Of a stretch of DNA of 34,066 nucleotides, positions 1 to 8,169 are shown in pieces. How positions within the stretch are numbered: the stretch's first letter is position 1; each line of letters starts with the position of its first letter. The position numbers and the translations under genes are program-made. The DNA is from a virus. Location: the IMG/VR virus record IMGVR_UViG_3300050821_009355, positions 1 through 34,066 of that record; one strand, written 5' to 3'. The notes beneath the pieces are model-generated. The model was not told the DNA's origin and searched no databases. It saw nothing but the letters and a program-made list of their open reading frames with translations.

Positions 1-13
1 GCTTTCGCGGTAA
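1..13 (+). repeat. Partial copy of the GGTAA-tailed hairpin
   Basis: The window opens with CTTTCGC followed by GGTAA, which is the 3' arm and tail of the hairpin seen complete at 8106, 8956 and 32004. The 5' arm lies outside the window. Because complete copies sit between genes, another gene probably ends just upstream of position 1. Confidence 0.7.
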
Positions 14-23
14 AGATGTCGGC

Positions 24-159
24 AGTCGTAGCTGTTCGGTGAGTCCCGGTAGGTCACAGGCCGCCGAATAGATTTTCGGATGAATCGAGCAGCTACGACT
101 TCCGGCACGGATTCCTCAAAATCATCGCGGGCCATTGACGCGAAGGCGTGTTGGCCCGC
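24..159 (+). ncRNA. Structured leader: three-way-junction-like fold plus long hairpin
   Basis: Bases 24-38 pair with 86-100 over 15 positions, with one G-T wobble. Inside that stem, 39-42 pairs with 54-57 and 64-68 pairs with 75-79, giving a three-helix junction. A second hairpin follows: 127-133 with 153-159 (7 bp, perfect) enclosing 138-141 with 146-149 around a GAAG loop. No reading frame with a ribosome binding site lies here. It could be a 5' UTR of the capsid-like operon, a processed small RNA, or a packaging or regulatory RNA. It does not fit a tRNA. The pairing is seen in the sequence; the function is unknown. Confidence 0.5.
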
Positions 160-183
160 ACGCAGTACGCAGGACGCGGGGAA

Positions 184-202
184 CGGCCCCGGTAAGGGGC
201 CG
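184..202 (+). repeat. Short GGTAA-loop hairpin before the first capsid-like gene
   Basis: A perfect 7-bp stem (CGGCCCC with GGGGCCG) is closed by a GGTAA loop. The inner stem and loop equal those of the larger hairpins, but the outer GCGAAAG arm and the tail are absent. It ends 14 bases before the ATG at 217, just upstream of the AGGAAG ribosome binding site. Confidence 0.65.
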
Positions 203-216
203 CATGAGGAAGTCAC

Positions 217-702
217 ATGTCCACGCAGGCAGCGGCGCTCAGCGCCGAGCAGCTTCAGGCGCTACAGCAAGACCCGCAAATTCAGGAGCTCGGCGGGCAG
301 CTTTATATTGCCAAGTTGTTTCACTACATCGTGAACAACACGCATGCGGGCAACGACACGGTCACGAACTCATTTCAAATCGATTCCGACGCCGATTTCC
401 AGCTTTTGTTTTTGATCGGCAGCCGCACCAGCGCAAGCGCCACGATCGAGGTGACCGAAGGCAGCGCCGGCGGACTCGCCTGGCAGAGCAATCCCGTGAA
501 TATCGACAACTTTCTCGGGACAGCGCAGAACCCGTTCCCGGCCGGGCTCATTCCGCAACTGATGCCCAAGAAACGGTCCTACAAAGTGAAGACCGTGGAC
601 ACGAGCGGCGCGGCGAATTCGATCCAAGTGGATTTCTGGGGCTACAAACTGTACCCGGCCGCGATGGCCGCGCAGTTGGGCGCTCTGCCTTCGGGTAACT
701 AG
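217..702 (+). CDS. Jelly-roll-like capsid or minor capsid protein (putative)
   Basis: A 161-residue protein with no signal peptide or membrane segment. After a helical Gln/Ala-rich start of about 30 residues it is beta-rich, with the pattern FQIDSDADF, then WQSNPVNIDNFLG, then IQVDFWGYKLYP. This is the hydrophobic-strand layout of small single-jelly-roll or spike-base proteins of viruses. The ATG at 217 has AGGAAG seven bases upstream. It overlaps the next gene by one base (TAGTG). Together with the genes at 860 and 1447 it forms a trio of mid-size beta proteins directly after the leader, and the capsid candidate at the right end of the window would precede it in a circular genome. Capsid role is inferred from composition and context. 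Confidence 0.55.
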   Translation: MSTQAAALSAEQLQALQQDPQIQELGGQLYIAKLFHYIVNNTHAGNDTVTNSFQIDSDADFQLLFLIGSRTSASATIEVTEGSAGGLAWQSNPVNIDNFLGTAQNPFPAGLIPQLMPKKRSYKVKTVDTSGAANSIQVDFWGYKLYPAAMAAQLGALPSGN

Positions 703-863
703 TGGATCGTGGTGACAAAATCGTCGCTTGGATATTGACGATTATCTCGGTCGCCATGTATGCCGCGTTAGTCGTTCGATTCCGAGGCCACTGGGGCGCG
801 CTGATTGGCGGAGGGGCTTTTATTTATGTCTTTCTTCGCATTGAAGTCTGGAAGAAACGATGA
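702..863 (+). CDS. Small two-helix membrane protein
   Basis: A 53-residue ORF starts at GTG 702, overlapping the previous stop, and ends with TGA at 861-863, overlapping the next ATG at 860. This tight coupling on both sides is the main support. Two hydrophobic stretches are clear: residues about 6-25 (KIVAWILTIISVAMYAALVV) and about 31-47, separated by RFRGH and followed by EVWKKR. Both ends would lie on the cytoplasmic side by the positive-inside rule. It could be a small virion membrane protein or a holin-like lysis protein. Confidence 0.6.
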   Translation: MDRGDKIVAWILTIISVAMYAALVVRFRGHWGALIGGGAFIYVFLRIEVWKKR

Positions 864-1360
864 TTAATCCTTGGACACAAGGTCGCGTGCCGGGTGTCGC
901 GCCAAATCCGCCACTCGGCGGATGGCTCGTCAAGCGCAAGATGGCTTCGCCCGCCTGGACGCTTCCTCAATGGGTGCGCGAATCGCTCAAGGGCGCGCAT
1001 CTCTACTGGTACCAGTTCCCGGAGCTCGTGCTGGCCGCCGGGGAAACGCAACTCACGCGCGTGACCGTGGGCGAGGATTTCTGGCTGGTAACCATCATGA
1101 GCCACGAATCCGTGGACATCGCCAACACCGGCTCGATCCGCGCGCAGATTTACGAAGACCAGCAAACCTACAAATATTCGAAGTACGGCTCGAACAAAAT
1201 CAATTTTGCGGGTAATGCGCGGGAGCCTGGCCTGAATTGCATCCCGCACTTTATCGCCGCAGGATCCCCGGTCAACTGCCGCGTGCAGAATCTCAGCGGC
1301 ACGCTTTCCAATACGGTGGACATCTGCATGTTCGGCTATTCCGGCTGGTGGAGGGAGTAA
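860..1360 (+). CDS. Capsid- or spike-like beta protein
   Basis: A 166-residue protein with no membrane segment. Residues 1-45 are basic and Trp/Pro-rich; from about 50 to the end alternating strands predominate (LTRVTVGEDFWLVTIMSH, then NTGSIRAQIYED, ending DICMFGYSGWWRE). Size, strand pattern and position match the proteins at 217 and 1447, so a paralogous or co-assembling capsid component is likely. The ATG overlaps the upstream stop (ATGA). I cannot name a family. Confidence 0.5.
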   Translation: MINPWTQGRVPGVAPNPPLGGWLVKRKMASPAWTLPQWVRESLKGAHLYWYQFPELVLAAGETQLTRVTVGEDFWLVTIMSHESVDIANTGSIRAQIYEDQQTYKYSKYGSNKINFAGNAREPGLNCIPHFIAAGSPVNCRVQNLSGTLSNTVDICMFGYSGWWRE

Positions 1361-1364
1361 AGGC

Positions 1365-1437
1365 AGTCGAAAGTTGACAGTTGAAAGTTAAGAGTTTTTT
1401 GGAAAACCTTTCGACTCTCAACTTTTGACTCTGAACT
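1365..1437. repeat. Inverted heptamer array
   Basis: Four AGTNNNN units (AGTCGAA, AGTTGAC, AGTTGAA, AGTTAAG) run from 1365 to 1392. After a T-rich and A-rich centre they are followed by four units ending in ACT (TTCGACT, CTCAACT, TTTGACT, CTGAACT) to 1437. The halves are imperfect inverted repeats able to fold into a long hairpin. The array fills the gap between two capsid-like genes and ends 9 bases before the next ATG. Confidence 0.8.
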
Positions 1438-1446
1438 GGGGTTTTC

Positions 1447-2163
1447 ATGGCCTACGACAAACTTTTTGCCGATCCTTCGGACGCCGCGGGCGAGCCGAAC
1501 ATCACGAATGCCGCCGCGTCCTCGATTCGCGCCTCCACGTGGCCCTACGCCGCGCGCGCGGACCGCTCGCTCGCACCGCCGATCGTGCTGCGTCCGCCGG
1601 CCGCGCCGTCGCAGACCGACGACCCGCTGATTTCCTCGATCTACGATCTTTCCGGGGTGATGCAGCAGGTGCAGCGCTCGGCGCGCCTGATTTCCGCGCC
1701 CTGGCTGATCGAGCCTCCCGACTCCGAATCGTTCCACAACGCGGCCGGTATTCTCCTGCCGGCCATTTCCGCCACGAACTTCACCACGGTCTTGAGCATC
1801 ACCTGCCCCACGGGTCGCAACGGCGTGATCAAGGAAATCGCCAACGTAATCGTGGGCGGCGCCTGGGCGGACTTTTCCGGGGCCGCTATCTGGCAAATCG
1901 TGCGCAACCCCGGAGCGGGCACGAATACCGGCGGCTTTGCCGAGCGCAACTACGAGAACATTCAGGCGTCGCTCGGCCTCGTGAACGCGCCAGTAAAAAT
2001 TTCCGGCATCCGCATTTTTGAAAACGATGTGATCCGTTGGGTCGTGCGCAACGTTTCGTTGCCCACGTCGGGAGTCGGAGCGGGCGCGCTCCTGGGCGGC
2101 TATTTCTATCCCAAGACGTGGGACGACCAGTTCGACGCCAGCGACAAGCCCAACGCCTGGTAA
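1447..2163 (+). CDS. Capsid- or spike-like beta protein, larger paralogue type
   Basis: A 238-residue protein, soluble by sequence. The first 75 residues are Ala/Pro-rich and probably extended; from about 95 on it is beta-rich (FTTVLSITCPTGRNGVIKEI, then GAAIWQIVRNPG, VKISGIRIFENDVIRWVVRN). The strand order with a C-terminal GGYFYPKTW block resembles the ends of the proteins at 217 and 860. Start ATG at 1447 is preceded by a weak GGGG element because the heptamer array occupies the upstream gap. Probably a virion surface or vertex component; no family recognised. Confidence 0.5.
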   Translation: MAYDKLFADPSDAAGEPNITNAAASSIRASTWPYAARADRSLAPPIVLRPPAAPSQTDDPLISSIYDLSGVMQQVQRSARLISAPWLIEPPDSESFHNAAGILLPAISATNFTTVLSITCPTGRNGVIKEIANVIVGGAWADFSGAAIWQIVRNPGAGTNTGGFAERNYENIQASLGLVNAPVKISGIRIFENDVIRWVVRNVSLPTSGVGAGALLGGYFYPKTWDDQFDASDKPNAW

Positions 2164-2204
2164 TTCCCTTGGCCGACTATAGCCAATGGGAAACGTGGTC
2201 CGTC

Positions 2205-2360
2205 ATGAAGTTGCGAGCGGTGAATGCCGCCGATCTTCGCAAGCGCGCGGAAATGGTGAAGATCAGCGAAGGCGATGAAGACCTGGCCGTTTTAATTCCG
2301 TGGCCGCTGTACGTGGAAATGGCCAAATTGATCGAAGCGATGAAGCGGACGGTGCTGTGA
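2205..2360 (+). CDS. Small hypothetical protein
   Basis: A 51-residue, mostly helical charged protein (MKLRAVNAADLRKRAEMVKI, then LAVLIPWPLYVEMAKLIEAM). I chose ATG 2205; a TTG at 2169 in the same frame would add 12 residues. Neither has a strong ribosome binding site. Its stop overlaps the next ATG (TGATG), indicating translational coupling to the secreted protein downstream. No family recognised. Confidence 0.45.
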   Translation: MKLRAVNAADLRKRAEMVKISEGDEDLAVLIPWPLYVEMAKLIEAMKRTVL

Positions 2361-3532
2361 TGGCTCGACGTAAACTGAACATCCCGAAAGCGGCGCAGAT
2401 TCGCGGCATACGCAAGGCTCTGGCGAATCGCAAAACGCCGCGGCAATTCATTCCCGGCCTGAAAAAGCGACTGGCAAAACTGACAGCCTGCATCCTCTTC
2501 GCCTTCGCGGCGGCGTCCGTGGCGCGCGCGCAGGCTCCAGTCTCGATCGTACCGATCCAGCAAACCTTGGCCGCAGCTGGGACCGCCTGCATGGGAAGCG
2601 CTCAATCCTTTACCGCAAATAATCGAAACCAGAATCAGCACACGGCAACGCTCGTTCTTTCCGGGTCCACTGCCGTCGTTTCGCTGCAAATTCAAGGTGT
2701 CGATTCGGCGGGAAATACGTTCATCATTTCGCCTACGGCTCAAGGCGGCGCGCTTTTCAATGGCGTCAGCGCGATCGTGAGCGCATCGGGCTACTATCCG
2801 ACAATCAACGTGCTGGTCACTTGCACGGTCGGAAGCACCTTTACGCTGAGCTATGTGGGAACGCAGGCCAGTCCCGTAATTTTGGCAGGTACGCAATTGC
2901 TCAGCCTGATCGATCAGCAAATTTTCACGGGATTGAGTGGCAATCAGAATAGTATTGTTTTCAATACTCCATTTGGGAATTCATCCGGCATCGTTCGATT
3001 TAATTACGTCACCACACCGGGCGCGGGCGGATCGATTCAGGTACTTTGTTTTACCGCCATCGGCGGCGTTAGCTCTCAATCCTTGCAGTTTATCTTCCCG
3101 CTGGCCAATTCCACGGCCACGCAGGTTTTCAAGGTGCCGCAATCTACCTGCACGCAGGCCCAGCTTATCTACACTGCTGGCGCGGCCAGCGGGAATGCCA
3201 ATGAGGAATACGTTTTCGATTTGCCCGGAGATGCCGTCAATACCACGCTGGGCAGCTACACCCATATCGTGGGAACGACGGCTACGGCAGTCAAGGCCAC
3301 GGCCGGCACGCTTCTAAATATCGTGATCAACACCCCTGCGGCCGGCACGATCAGCGTCTTTGACCTGGCGACGGCGGCCTGCACGGGCACGCCATCGACG
3401 AACACGGTCGCAGTGATTACGGTTGCGTCGGCGACGGATGCGCACGCCACGTTCAGCTATAACGATGCACTTTTGAACGGGATCTGCGTCAAGGCCAGCG
3501 CCGCGATGGACATTACCGTCTCAAGTCAATAG
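2360..3532 (+). CDS. Secreted beta-sandwich protein with N-terminally extended signal peptide
   Basis: A 390-residue protein. Residues 1-40 are unusually long and basic, followed by a hydrophobic core at about 41-55 and a cleavage-like ARA|QAP site, so it looks like a Sec signal peptide with a long n-region. The rest is Thr/Ser/Ala/Gly-rich with beta strands and scattered cysteines (pairs around CMGSAQ, TCTVGS, CFTAIG, CTQAQ, ACTGT, GICVK), compatible with tandem immunoglobulin-like or beta-sandwich domains stabilised by disulfides. Start ATG 2360 overlaps the upstream stop. It is the first of three consecutive exported proteins, so a surface fibre, spike or host-exposed adhesin is likely. 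Confidence 0.6.
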   Translation: MARRKLNIPKAAQIRGIRKALANRKTPRQFIPGLKKRLAKLTACILFAFAAASVARAQAPVSIVPIQQTLAAAGTACMGSAQSFTANNRNQNQHTATLVLSGSTAVVSLQIQGVDSAGNTFIISPTAQGGALFNGVSAIVSASGYYPTINVLVTCTVGSTFTLSYVGTQASPVILAGTQLLSLIDQQIFTGLSGNQNSIVFNTPFGNSSGIVRFNYVTTPGAGGSIQVLCFTAIGGVSSQSLQFIFPLANSTATQVFKVPQSTCTQAQLIYTAGAASGNANEEYVFDLPGDAVNTTLGSYTHIVGTTATAVKATAGTLLNIVINTPAAGTISVFDLATAACTGTPSTNTVAVITVASATDAHATFSYNDALLNGICVKASAAMDITVSSQ

Positions 3533-3545
3533 AGGAAAATTCCCC

Positions 3546-5639
3546 ATGAAAAAACTTCTCGCAGCGGGCTTTTTTCTTGCTTCCTGCCTCCTGCTTCCGG
3601 CCTCCAGTTACGCCCAGTTCACCACGGTGACGGCCACGGTGCAGGACCCGAACGGCATCCCCTACTCCGGCGCGATCATGAACGCCATCCTCGTGCCCGG
3701 CGCATCAGGTGGATACCGGCTTGGCGGGCAACCCTATTCCGGGCGCGTGGGACCCGTGACGCTAGACATCAATGGCAGTTTTACGGCGCAATTCGGCGAC
3801 GTCACCCTGATCACTCCCGGCAGCCCGCAATGGCAAATCACCATCGATTCCGCCGCCGCCACGATCCTGCCATCGCTGGGCACCGGCCCGCAGAGCTTCA
3901 CCTATACGAGCAGCGGCACCACGATCAGCGGCAGTTCGCCCGTGAGTCTCACGACCGCGTTGAACGCTCTCGCGCCCAAGCTCACGAATTTCGCAAGCGG
4001 CGGATCTGGGACAATCAGTTGTGCGATTTCAGCAGCAGTACTTTTTGAAACTGCTGCAAACACGGCTGGCTGCGCGACTGGATTTACGTTTTCGACACCA
4101 AATCTCACGATCCCGCTGAATGGTGCGTACGAAATCAATGGCGTTCCGATGCTTTTTTCTCCTGGACAGGGCAGCTCGCTCAACAATCTCGGCGTCGGCG
4201 GTCCCTCTACACTCTCGGCCATCACCACGGGAGTCAACAATGTGGCGGTAGGGCCATCTACAATGAATTTGACTACGTCCGGTTCTGGAAATACCGCCGT
4301 TGGTACTGGCGCCTTAGGTAGCGAAGCGGCAGGAGCGAGTAACAACACTGCGGTCGGATGGGATGCCTTACCATCCGTCACATCCAGTGCAAATACGGCC
4401 ATCGGCGAGGGTTCACTAGCGTCATTGATTTCCGGCAATAAAGATACCGCCGTAGGAACGGGAAGTGGCGGAATCACCACGGGTAGCTCGAATACCTTCG
4501 TCGGATTCGTTGCCGGAGGAAACACCACAACGGGAGGATCGAATATTATCCTCGGCGCAGATGATAATAATACGGTAACGACGGGAAGCGGTAACCTCGT
4601 TATTGGAAATGCTTTAAGCGGAATCACAAACACCTCGAGCAATCAGCTTGATGTGATGGATGCGATCATCGGTACGGGAATGAATGTACCGGCGACATCG
4701 ACCGTCGAATACAAAGGCAATCTAAAAATCGATGGAACCTGCACGGGATGTTCGAGTGGCGTGACTTCATTTTCCGGTGATGGCACGATCATCACGAACA
4801 GCGCTTCGACGGGCGCGGTGACGGCCACTATCGCGGGTACGAGCGGTGGTCAACCGTATTTCAATTCCGCATCATCTTGGGCATCTACAGGCGTTCTGGC
4901 GAATCACGCGATCCAAACTGGTGGTGGAGCGGGCGGTGCACCTACCACGGGCAATGGCGACTTCACAATCGATTCGACGGCGCATACGCTCCTAGCAGGT
5001 GCTGCCGGGCTTGTTGATTTACACGCCGAAGCAACGAGCGGGTTCAAACCGCCAGCAAGCGCTTCGACGTCGGTAACTGCGGCAGGCGCGTTAATGTATA
5101 GTTCTCAATTTGGTTCTGCCTTGCAATTAGGAACAGGGGCTTCTCAGGCGTGGATGGCTTGGGCTGGGGCCGTAGGATCGGGCAGTACCACATGCTCTTC
5201 AGCTTTTCAATACGTGACAGGAATCTCCGCGATCGCTGCGCCGACCTGTTCTTCTTTGGCCGTAGCCGGGGCGTTTACATCACAAAGAAACGAAACCGCT
5301 ACCGATAACAATGTATTGACGGTAACTCCAAATGCAGCGCCGGAAAGTTTTCGGGTCCGATTTGTACTTTCGGTCTCCGCAGCGACTGCAGCCGTGCTTG
5401 GCTGGACGATAACGTGGAAAGATTCCAACGGAAATGCGCAATCTCCAACGAATCTGACTCTCACTCAATCTGGTAGTGCTCTTCCCGCGCTTACTTTTAC
5501 CACCAGCGCAGCTGGGGATTATTACGGTCAAGCCGACATCGACGTCGATAATTCAGCGACGAACATCGTCGTCAAGTTCTTGTTGACCGGTGGCACGATC
5601 ACCGCGAAAGCTACAGCCACGATCGAAAGAATTATCTAA
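3546..5639 (+). CDS. Secreted receptor-binding fibre with YadA-head-type repeats
   Basis: A 697-residue protein. Residues 1-24 are a signal peptide (KK, hydrophobic core, SYA|QF); a LASC sequence at 11-14 also resembles a lipobox, but cleavage there would leave a hydrophobic N-terminus. Residues about 25-160 form a domain almost identical to that of the next gene. Residues about 225-360 carry repeated N-T-A-V-G units (GNTAVGTGAL, NNTAVGWDAL, ANTAIGEGSL, SNTFVGFVAG), the beta-roll repeats of YadA-type adhesin heads and phage tail fibres. The last 120 residues look like a compact beta-sandwich, perhaps the receptor-binding tip. Likely trimeric. The predicted export signal is odd for a phage fibre. 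ATG 3546 is preceded by GAGGAAAA. Confidence 0.75.
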   Translation: MKKLLAAGFFLASCLLLPASSYAQFTTVTATVQDPNGIPYSGAIMNAILVPGASGGYRLGGQPYSGRVGPVTLDINGSFTAQFGDVTLITPGSPQWQITIDSAAATILPSLGTGPQSFTYTSSGTTISGSSPVSLTTALNALAPKLTNFASGGSGTISCAISAAVLFETAANTAGCATGFTFSTPNLTIPLNGAYEINGVPMLFSPGQGSSLNNLGVGGPSTLSAITTGVNNVAVGPSTMNLTTSGSGNTAVGTGALGSEAAGASNNTAVGWDALPSVTSSANTAIGEGSLASLISGNKDTAVGTGSGGITTGSSNTFVGFVAGGNTTTGGSNIILGADDNNTVTTGSGNLVIGNALSGITNTSSNQLDVMDAIIGTGMNVPATSTVEYKGNLKIDGTCTGCSSGVTSFSGDGTIITNSASTGAVTATIAGTSGGQPYFNSASSWASTGVLANHAIQTGGGAGGAPTTGNGDFTIDSTAHTLLAGAAGLVDLHAEATSGFKPPASASTSVTAAGALMYSSQFGSALQLGTGASQAWMAWAGAVGSGSTTCSSAFQYVTGISAIAAPTCSSLAVAGAFTSQRNETATDNNVLTVTPNAAPESFRVRFVLSVSAATAAVLGWTITWKDSNGNAQSPTNLTLTQSGSALPALTFTTSAAGDYYGQADIDVDNSATNIVVKFLLTGGTITAKATATIERII

Positions 5640-5646
5640 GGGCCTA

Positions 5647-7782
5647 ATGGGAAAACGATTTTTGATTCTAATCTGCTTTCTCCTTGGGTTGGCCAGCCCT
5701 TCGTTTGCGCAGTTCACCACGGTGACGGCCACGGTCCAGGACCCGAACGGCATCCCTTATTCCGGCGCGGTGATGAACGCGATCCTGGTACCCAGCACGG
5801 GCGGCGGATATACGCTAGGCGGGCAACCCTATTCCGGGCGCGTGGGACCCGTGACGCTCGATTCCACTGGCAAATTCACCGCGCAATTTGGCGACGTAAC
5901 GCTGATTACCCCCGGCAGTCCTCAATGGCAAATCACGATCGATTCGGCGGCAGCTACGATTCAACCGCCGCTCGGAACCGGCCCGCAGAGTTTCACCTAC
6001 ACGAGCAGCGGCACCACGATCAGCGGCAGTTCCCCAGTGAGCCTTACCACGGCATTGAACGCTCTCGCGCCGAAGCTGACAAATTTCGCGACTTCTGGGA
6101 CGGTAACGAATGTCTCTGGGACATCTCCAATCGTTTCCTCTGGTGGCACGACGCCCGCCATCTCCTGCCCGACGTGTAATACCACGGTACCGCTCGCTCC
6201 GAACGGGCCGGGAATTCCGCAGCCGAATGGAACAACTTACGATCCCACGAATTTCGGCGCCAAATGGGACGCCCTAAGCGTAGTCGGCTGTTCCGGCACT
6301 GGCGGGCTGTTTGTCGTTACGTGCTCCAACGCGAATTTCAATATCCTAACGGATGTAGGTAAGGTGTTTTGGGGTTCGGGAACGCCGAATGCGACGCCGG
6401 ATGTTCCCGCTACCACGATCAGTACCGTCAACAGTTCCACGCAGGTCACTCTTACGGGCGCCCTTGCGCGTACAATGGTCGCAGGACAGATCGTCTATGG
6501 TCATGATGACACTACGCAAATCAATAACATGTGGGCAGCGCTTCTCACAAATGTGAATTGCGGCCATGCTCACTTCCCGTCTGGTGGAACAATTTTTTCC
6601 TCACAAATCATGACCACGGTTTCCCCGACCTGCACGTTCAATCAAAACAATCTCGGCTATACCCTGGCGGGCGAAGGCCAAATGAGTACGCAGTTTTTCG
6701 TGCCGCCGAACTTTACCTATTTCAGTCCCAGTAAGTGCAGCAATACGAGCATCGGCGCGTGTTTCGGTCCGGGTGCTGCCATTTACAAGGATTTTCAAAT
6801 CAGCGCCGGATTCGATCCCAACGGGGAAATTTACGCGAATACTTATAATGGGTGCTGGTTCCCTCTCGGTTCAACCGGGGCCATGCAGAACATCAACATC
6901 GCTGGTTTCATCGTCCCTGGAACGATGCGTACGGTGTGCGTCAGCACCGGCATTGCCACCATCTCGAATACTTTTATTCAAGCAAGTGGGAATGGAGGAA
7001 GTCCGTGCTCGGCACTGGGGATCGCAGGCGGCGACATCACCGTAGACGTGCTGTACGTGAATTCCGTCTGCACCAATGACGGTGGGGCCATCACGGCAAG
7101 CGGGCCAGACAACAATTTTTACAACGTATTCGACAGCGAAGCCGTGCAGAACCCGATTTTGATTACCGGGGGATCGTCTGATTTTTTTTCTCTCGCCCTG
7201 GGTGACGGCATCAAAGCGACGGGAGCCGGGACACAGGTCCACATTTCCAACAGCGACGTGGTCGAAAACGTTGCCAGCCTTACGAATATGATCACGGCTG
7301 CCGCCGGTGCAACCGTTACCCTCAGCGGATCGCGTTTTTCCAACGTCGCTGCGGGAACCAATTACGTCGTAGGCGTGGATGCGACTTCTACATTCATCGA
7401 TGGCTGCGGAAATACGTTTTCGTCGAATACGGCGACCGCGAATGTTAGCGCTGGCGGAATATTCGTCCCCTGTCCAGGCACGATTTACAAGGGAAGCCCA
7501 TCCACCCCGACCCTGACAGGTACCGGAGCATGCGCCACATTCAGCACGCAAAATGGCACATTGTACTACGGCTCGTTCGCATGCTCGGGAACGACGGGTG
7601 CGGCAACGATCACTATTACGCCGGGCACAACGGCATCTCACGGGTTTCGATGCGCGGCCTCGGATACGACGACTCCGGCGAACACAATTCCCACGGGACC
7701 ATTGGCTACGGGCGGCTGCGCCTTCAGTGCGGCAAACATCGCAAACGGAGACATAATCAGTTTTGAAATGATACCTTTTTGA
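5647..7782 (+). CDS. Secreted tailspike-like protein, pectate-lyase-type beta-helix
   Basis: A 711-residue protein from ATG 5647. Residues 1-21 are a signal peptide ending SFA|QF. Residues about 22-158 repeat, nearly residue for residue, the N-terminal domain of the preceding gene (QFTTVTATVQDPNGIPYSGA, then GSPQWQITIDSAAATI). After about residue 190 the sequence switches to the NFGAKWDA ... DDTTQINNMWAAL pattern that opens right-handed beta-helix tailspikes, with long beta-helical repeats after it. This is the plan of enzymes that bind or cut host polysaccharide; I cannot identify catalytic residues. The two genes form a modular pair with one attachment domain and two receptor modules. Confidence 0.75.
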   Translation: MGKRFLILICFLLGLASPSFAQFTTVTATVQDPNGIPYSGAVMNAILVPSTGGGYTLGGQPYSGRVGPVTLDSTGKFTAQFGDVTLITPGSPQWQITIDSAAATIQPPLGTGPQSFTYTSSGTTISGSSPVSLTTALNALAPKLTNFATSGTVTNVSGTSPIVSSGGTTPAISCPTCNTTVPLAPNGPGIPQPNGTTYDPTNFGAKWDALSVVGCSGTGGLFVVTCSNANFNILTDVGKVFWGSGTPNATPDVPATTISTVNSSTQVTLTGALARTMVAGQIVYGHDDTTQINNMWAALLTNVNCGHAHFPSGGTIFSSQIMTTVSPTCTFNQNNLGYTLAGEGQMSTQFFVPPNFTYFSPSKCSNTSIGACFGPGAAIYKDFQISAGFDPNGEIYANTYNGCWFPLGSTGAMQNINIAGFIVPGTMRTVCVSTGIATISNTFIQASGNGGSPCSALGIAGGDITVDVLYVNSVCTNDGGAITASGPDNNFYNVFDSEAVQNPILITGGSSDFFSLALGDGIKATGAGTQVHISNSDVVENVASLTNMITAAAGATVTLSGSRFSNVAAGTNYVVGVDATSTFIDGCGNTFSSNTATANVSAGGIFVPCPGTIYKGSPSTPTLTGTGACATFSTQNGTLYYGSFACSGTTGAATITITPGTTASHGFRCAASDTTTPANTIPTGPLATGGCAFSAANIANGDIISFEMIPF

Positions 7783-7810
7783 GATAAAGGCAACGGGGAC
7801 CGGGGGCCAT

Positions 7811-8101
7811 GTGGGTGGGTTGGAGTATCCGCCAAAATGCGATTTTAAGATGGAAGATGGCACGGATTGCCCTATCCCTGCGTCGCATTTCTGGGGTTCG
7901 CTCGGCGAGGGCGGCAAAGCGGTGAAAATGTGCTGCACGCACTTCGATCTCTTCGCGCCCACGCTGTTCAAAAAGCCGCTGGAGCCGGGCTACTTTCTTC
8001 CATCGTTTCACGCGCGGCATATTGAAATCGTGGAGGAATACAATCGCCAGTGCGGGCGCACGTCGCTGATTCCGGGAGCGAAATGCAGATCGAACGATTG
8101 A
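7811..8101 (+). CDS. Small cysteine/histidine-rich protein
   Basis: A 96-residue protein read from GTG 7811. Cysteines and histidines occur as C-x10-C, SHFWG and MCCTHFDLF, which could bind zinc, and a further pair lies near the C-terminus. An overlapping ATG at 7809 is in another, shorter frame. No family recognised. It lies between the spike genes and a cluster of small membrane proteins. Confidence 0.55.
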   Translation: MGGLEYPPKCDFKMEDGTDCPIPASHFWGSLGEGGKAVKMCCTHFDLFAPTLFKKPLEPGYFLPSFHARHIEIVEEYNRQCGRTSLIPGAKCRSND

Positions 8102-8105
8102 GTGA

Positions 8106-8140
8106 GCGAAAGGCCCCGGCGAGGAGCGCTTTCGCGGTAA
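8106..8140 (+). repeat. Bulged GNRA-loop hairpin with GGTAA tail
   Basis: GCGAAAG pairs with CTTTCGC, one unpaired G follows, then GCCCC pairs with GGAGC (one mismatch) around the loop GGCGA, and GGTAA follows at 8136. Here the loop is GGCGA instead of GGTAA, so the G+GNRA pattern is kept. It lies directly upstream of the gene at 8150. Confidence 0.8.
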
Positions 8141-8148
8141 GACTGTCC

Positions 8149-8169
8149 AGTGGCTAGTGGCGAGTGGTT
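8149..8169 (+). repeat. Short AGTGGCT heptamer array
   Basis: Three tandem units AGTGGCT, AGTGGCG and AGTGGTT. The first supplies the GTG start codon of the next gene and the array encodes its first residues. The same unit type recurs at 19707. Confidence 0.7.

Noticed and set aside
24-100. Leader fold as a tRNA or tRNA-like element
   Set aside because: The closing stem is 15 bp, arms are two instead of three, and no T-loop or anticodon arm is present.
3902-4642. Long open frame antisense to the fibre gene (246 residues)
   Set aside because: It mirrors the Thr/Gly/Ser repeat codons of the fibre gene; no start signal or sensible protein character (Val/Pro-rich).
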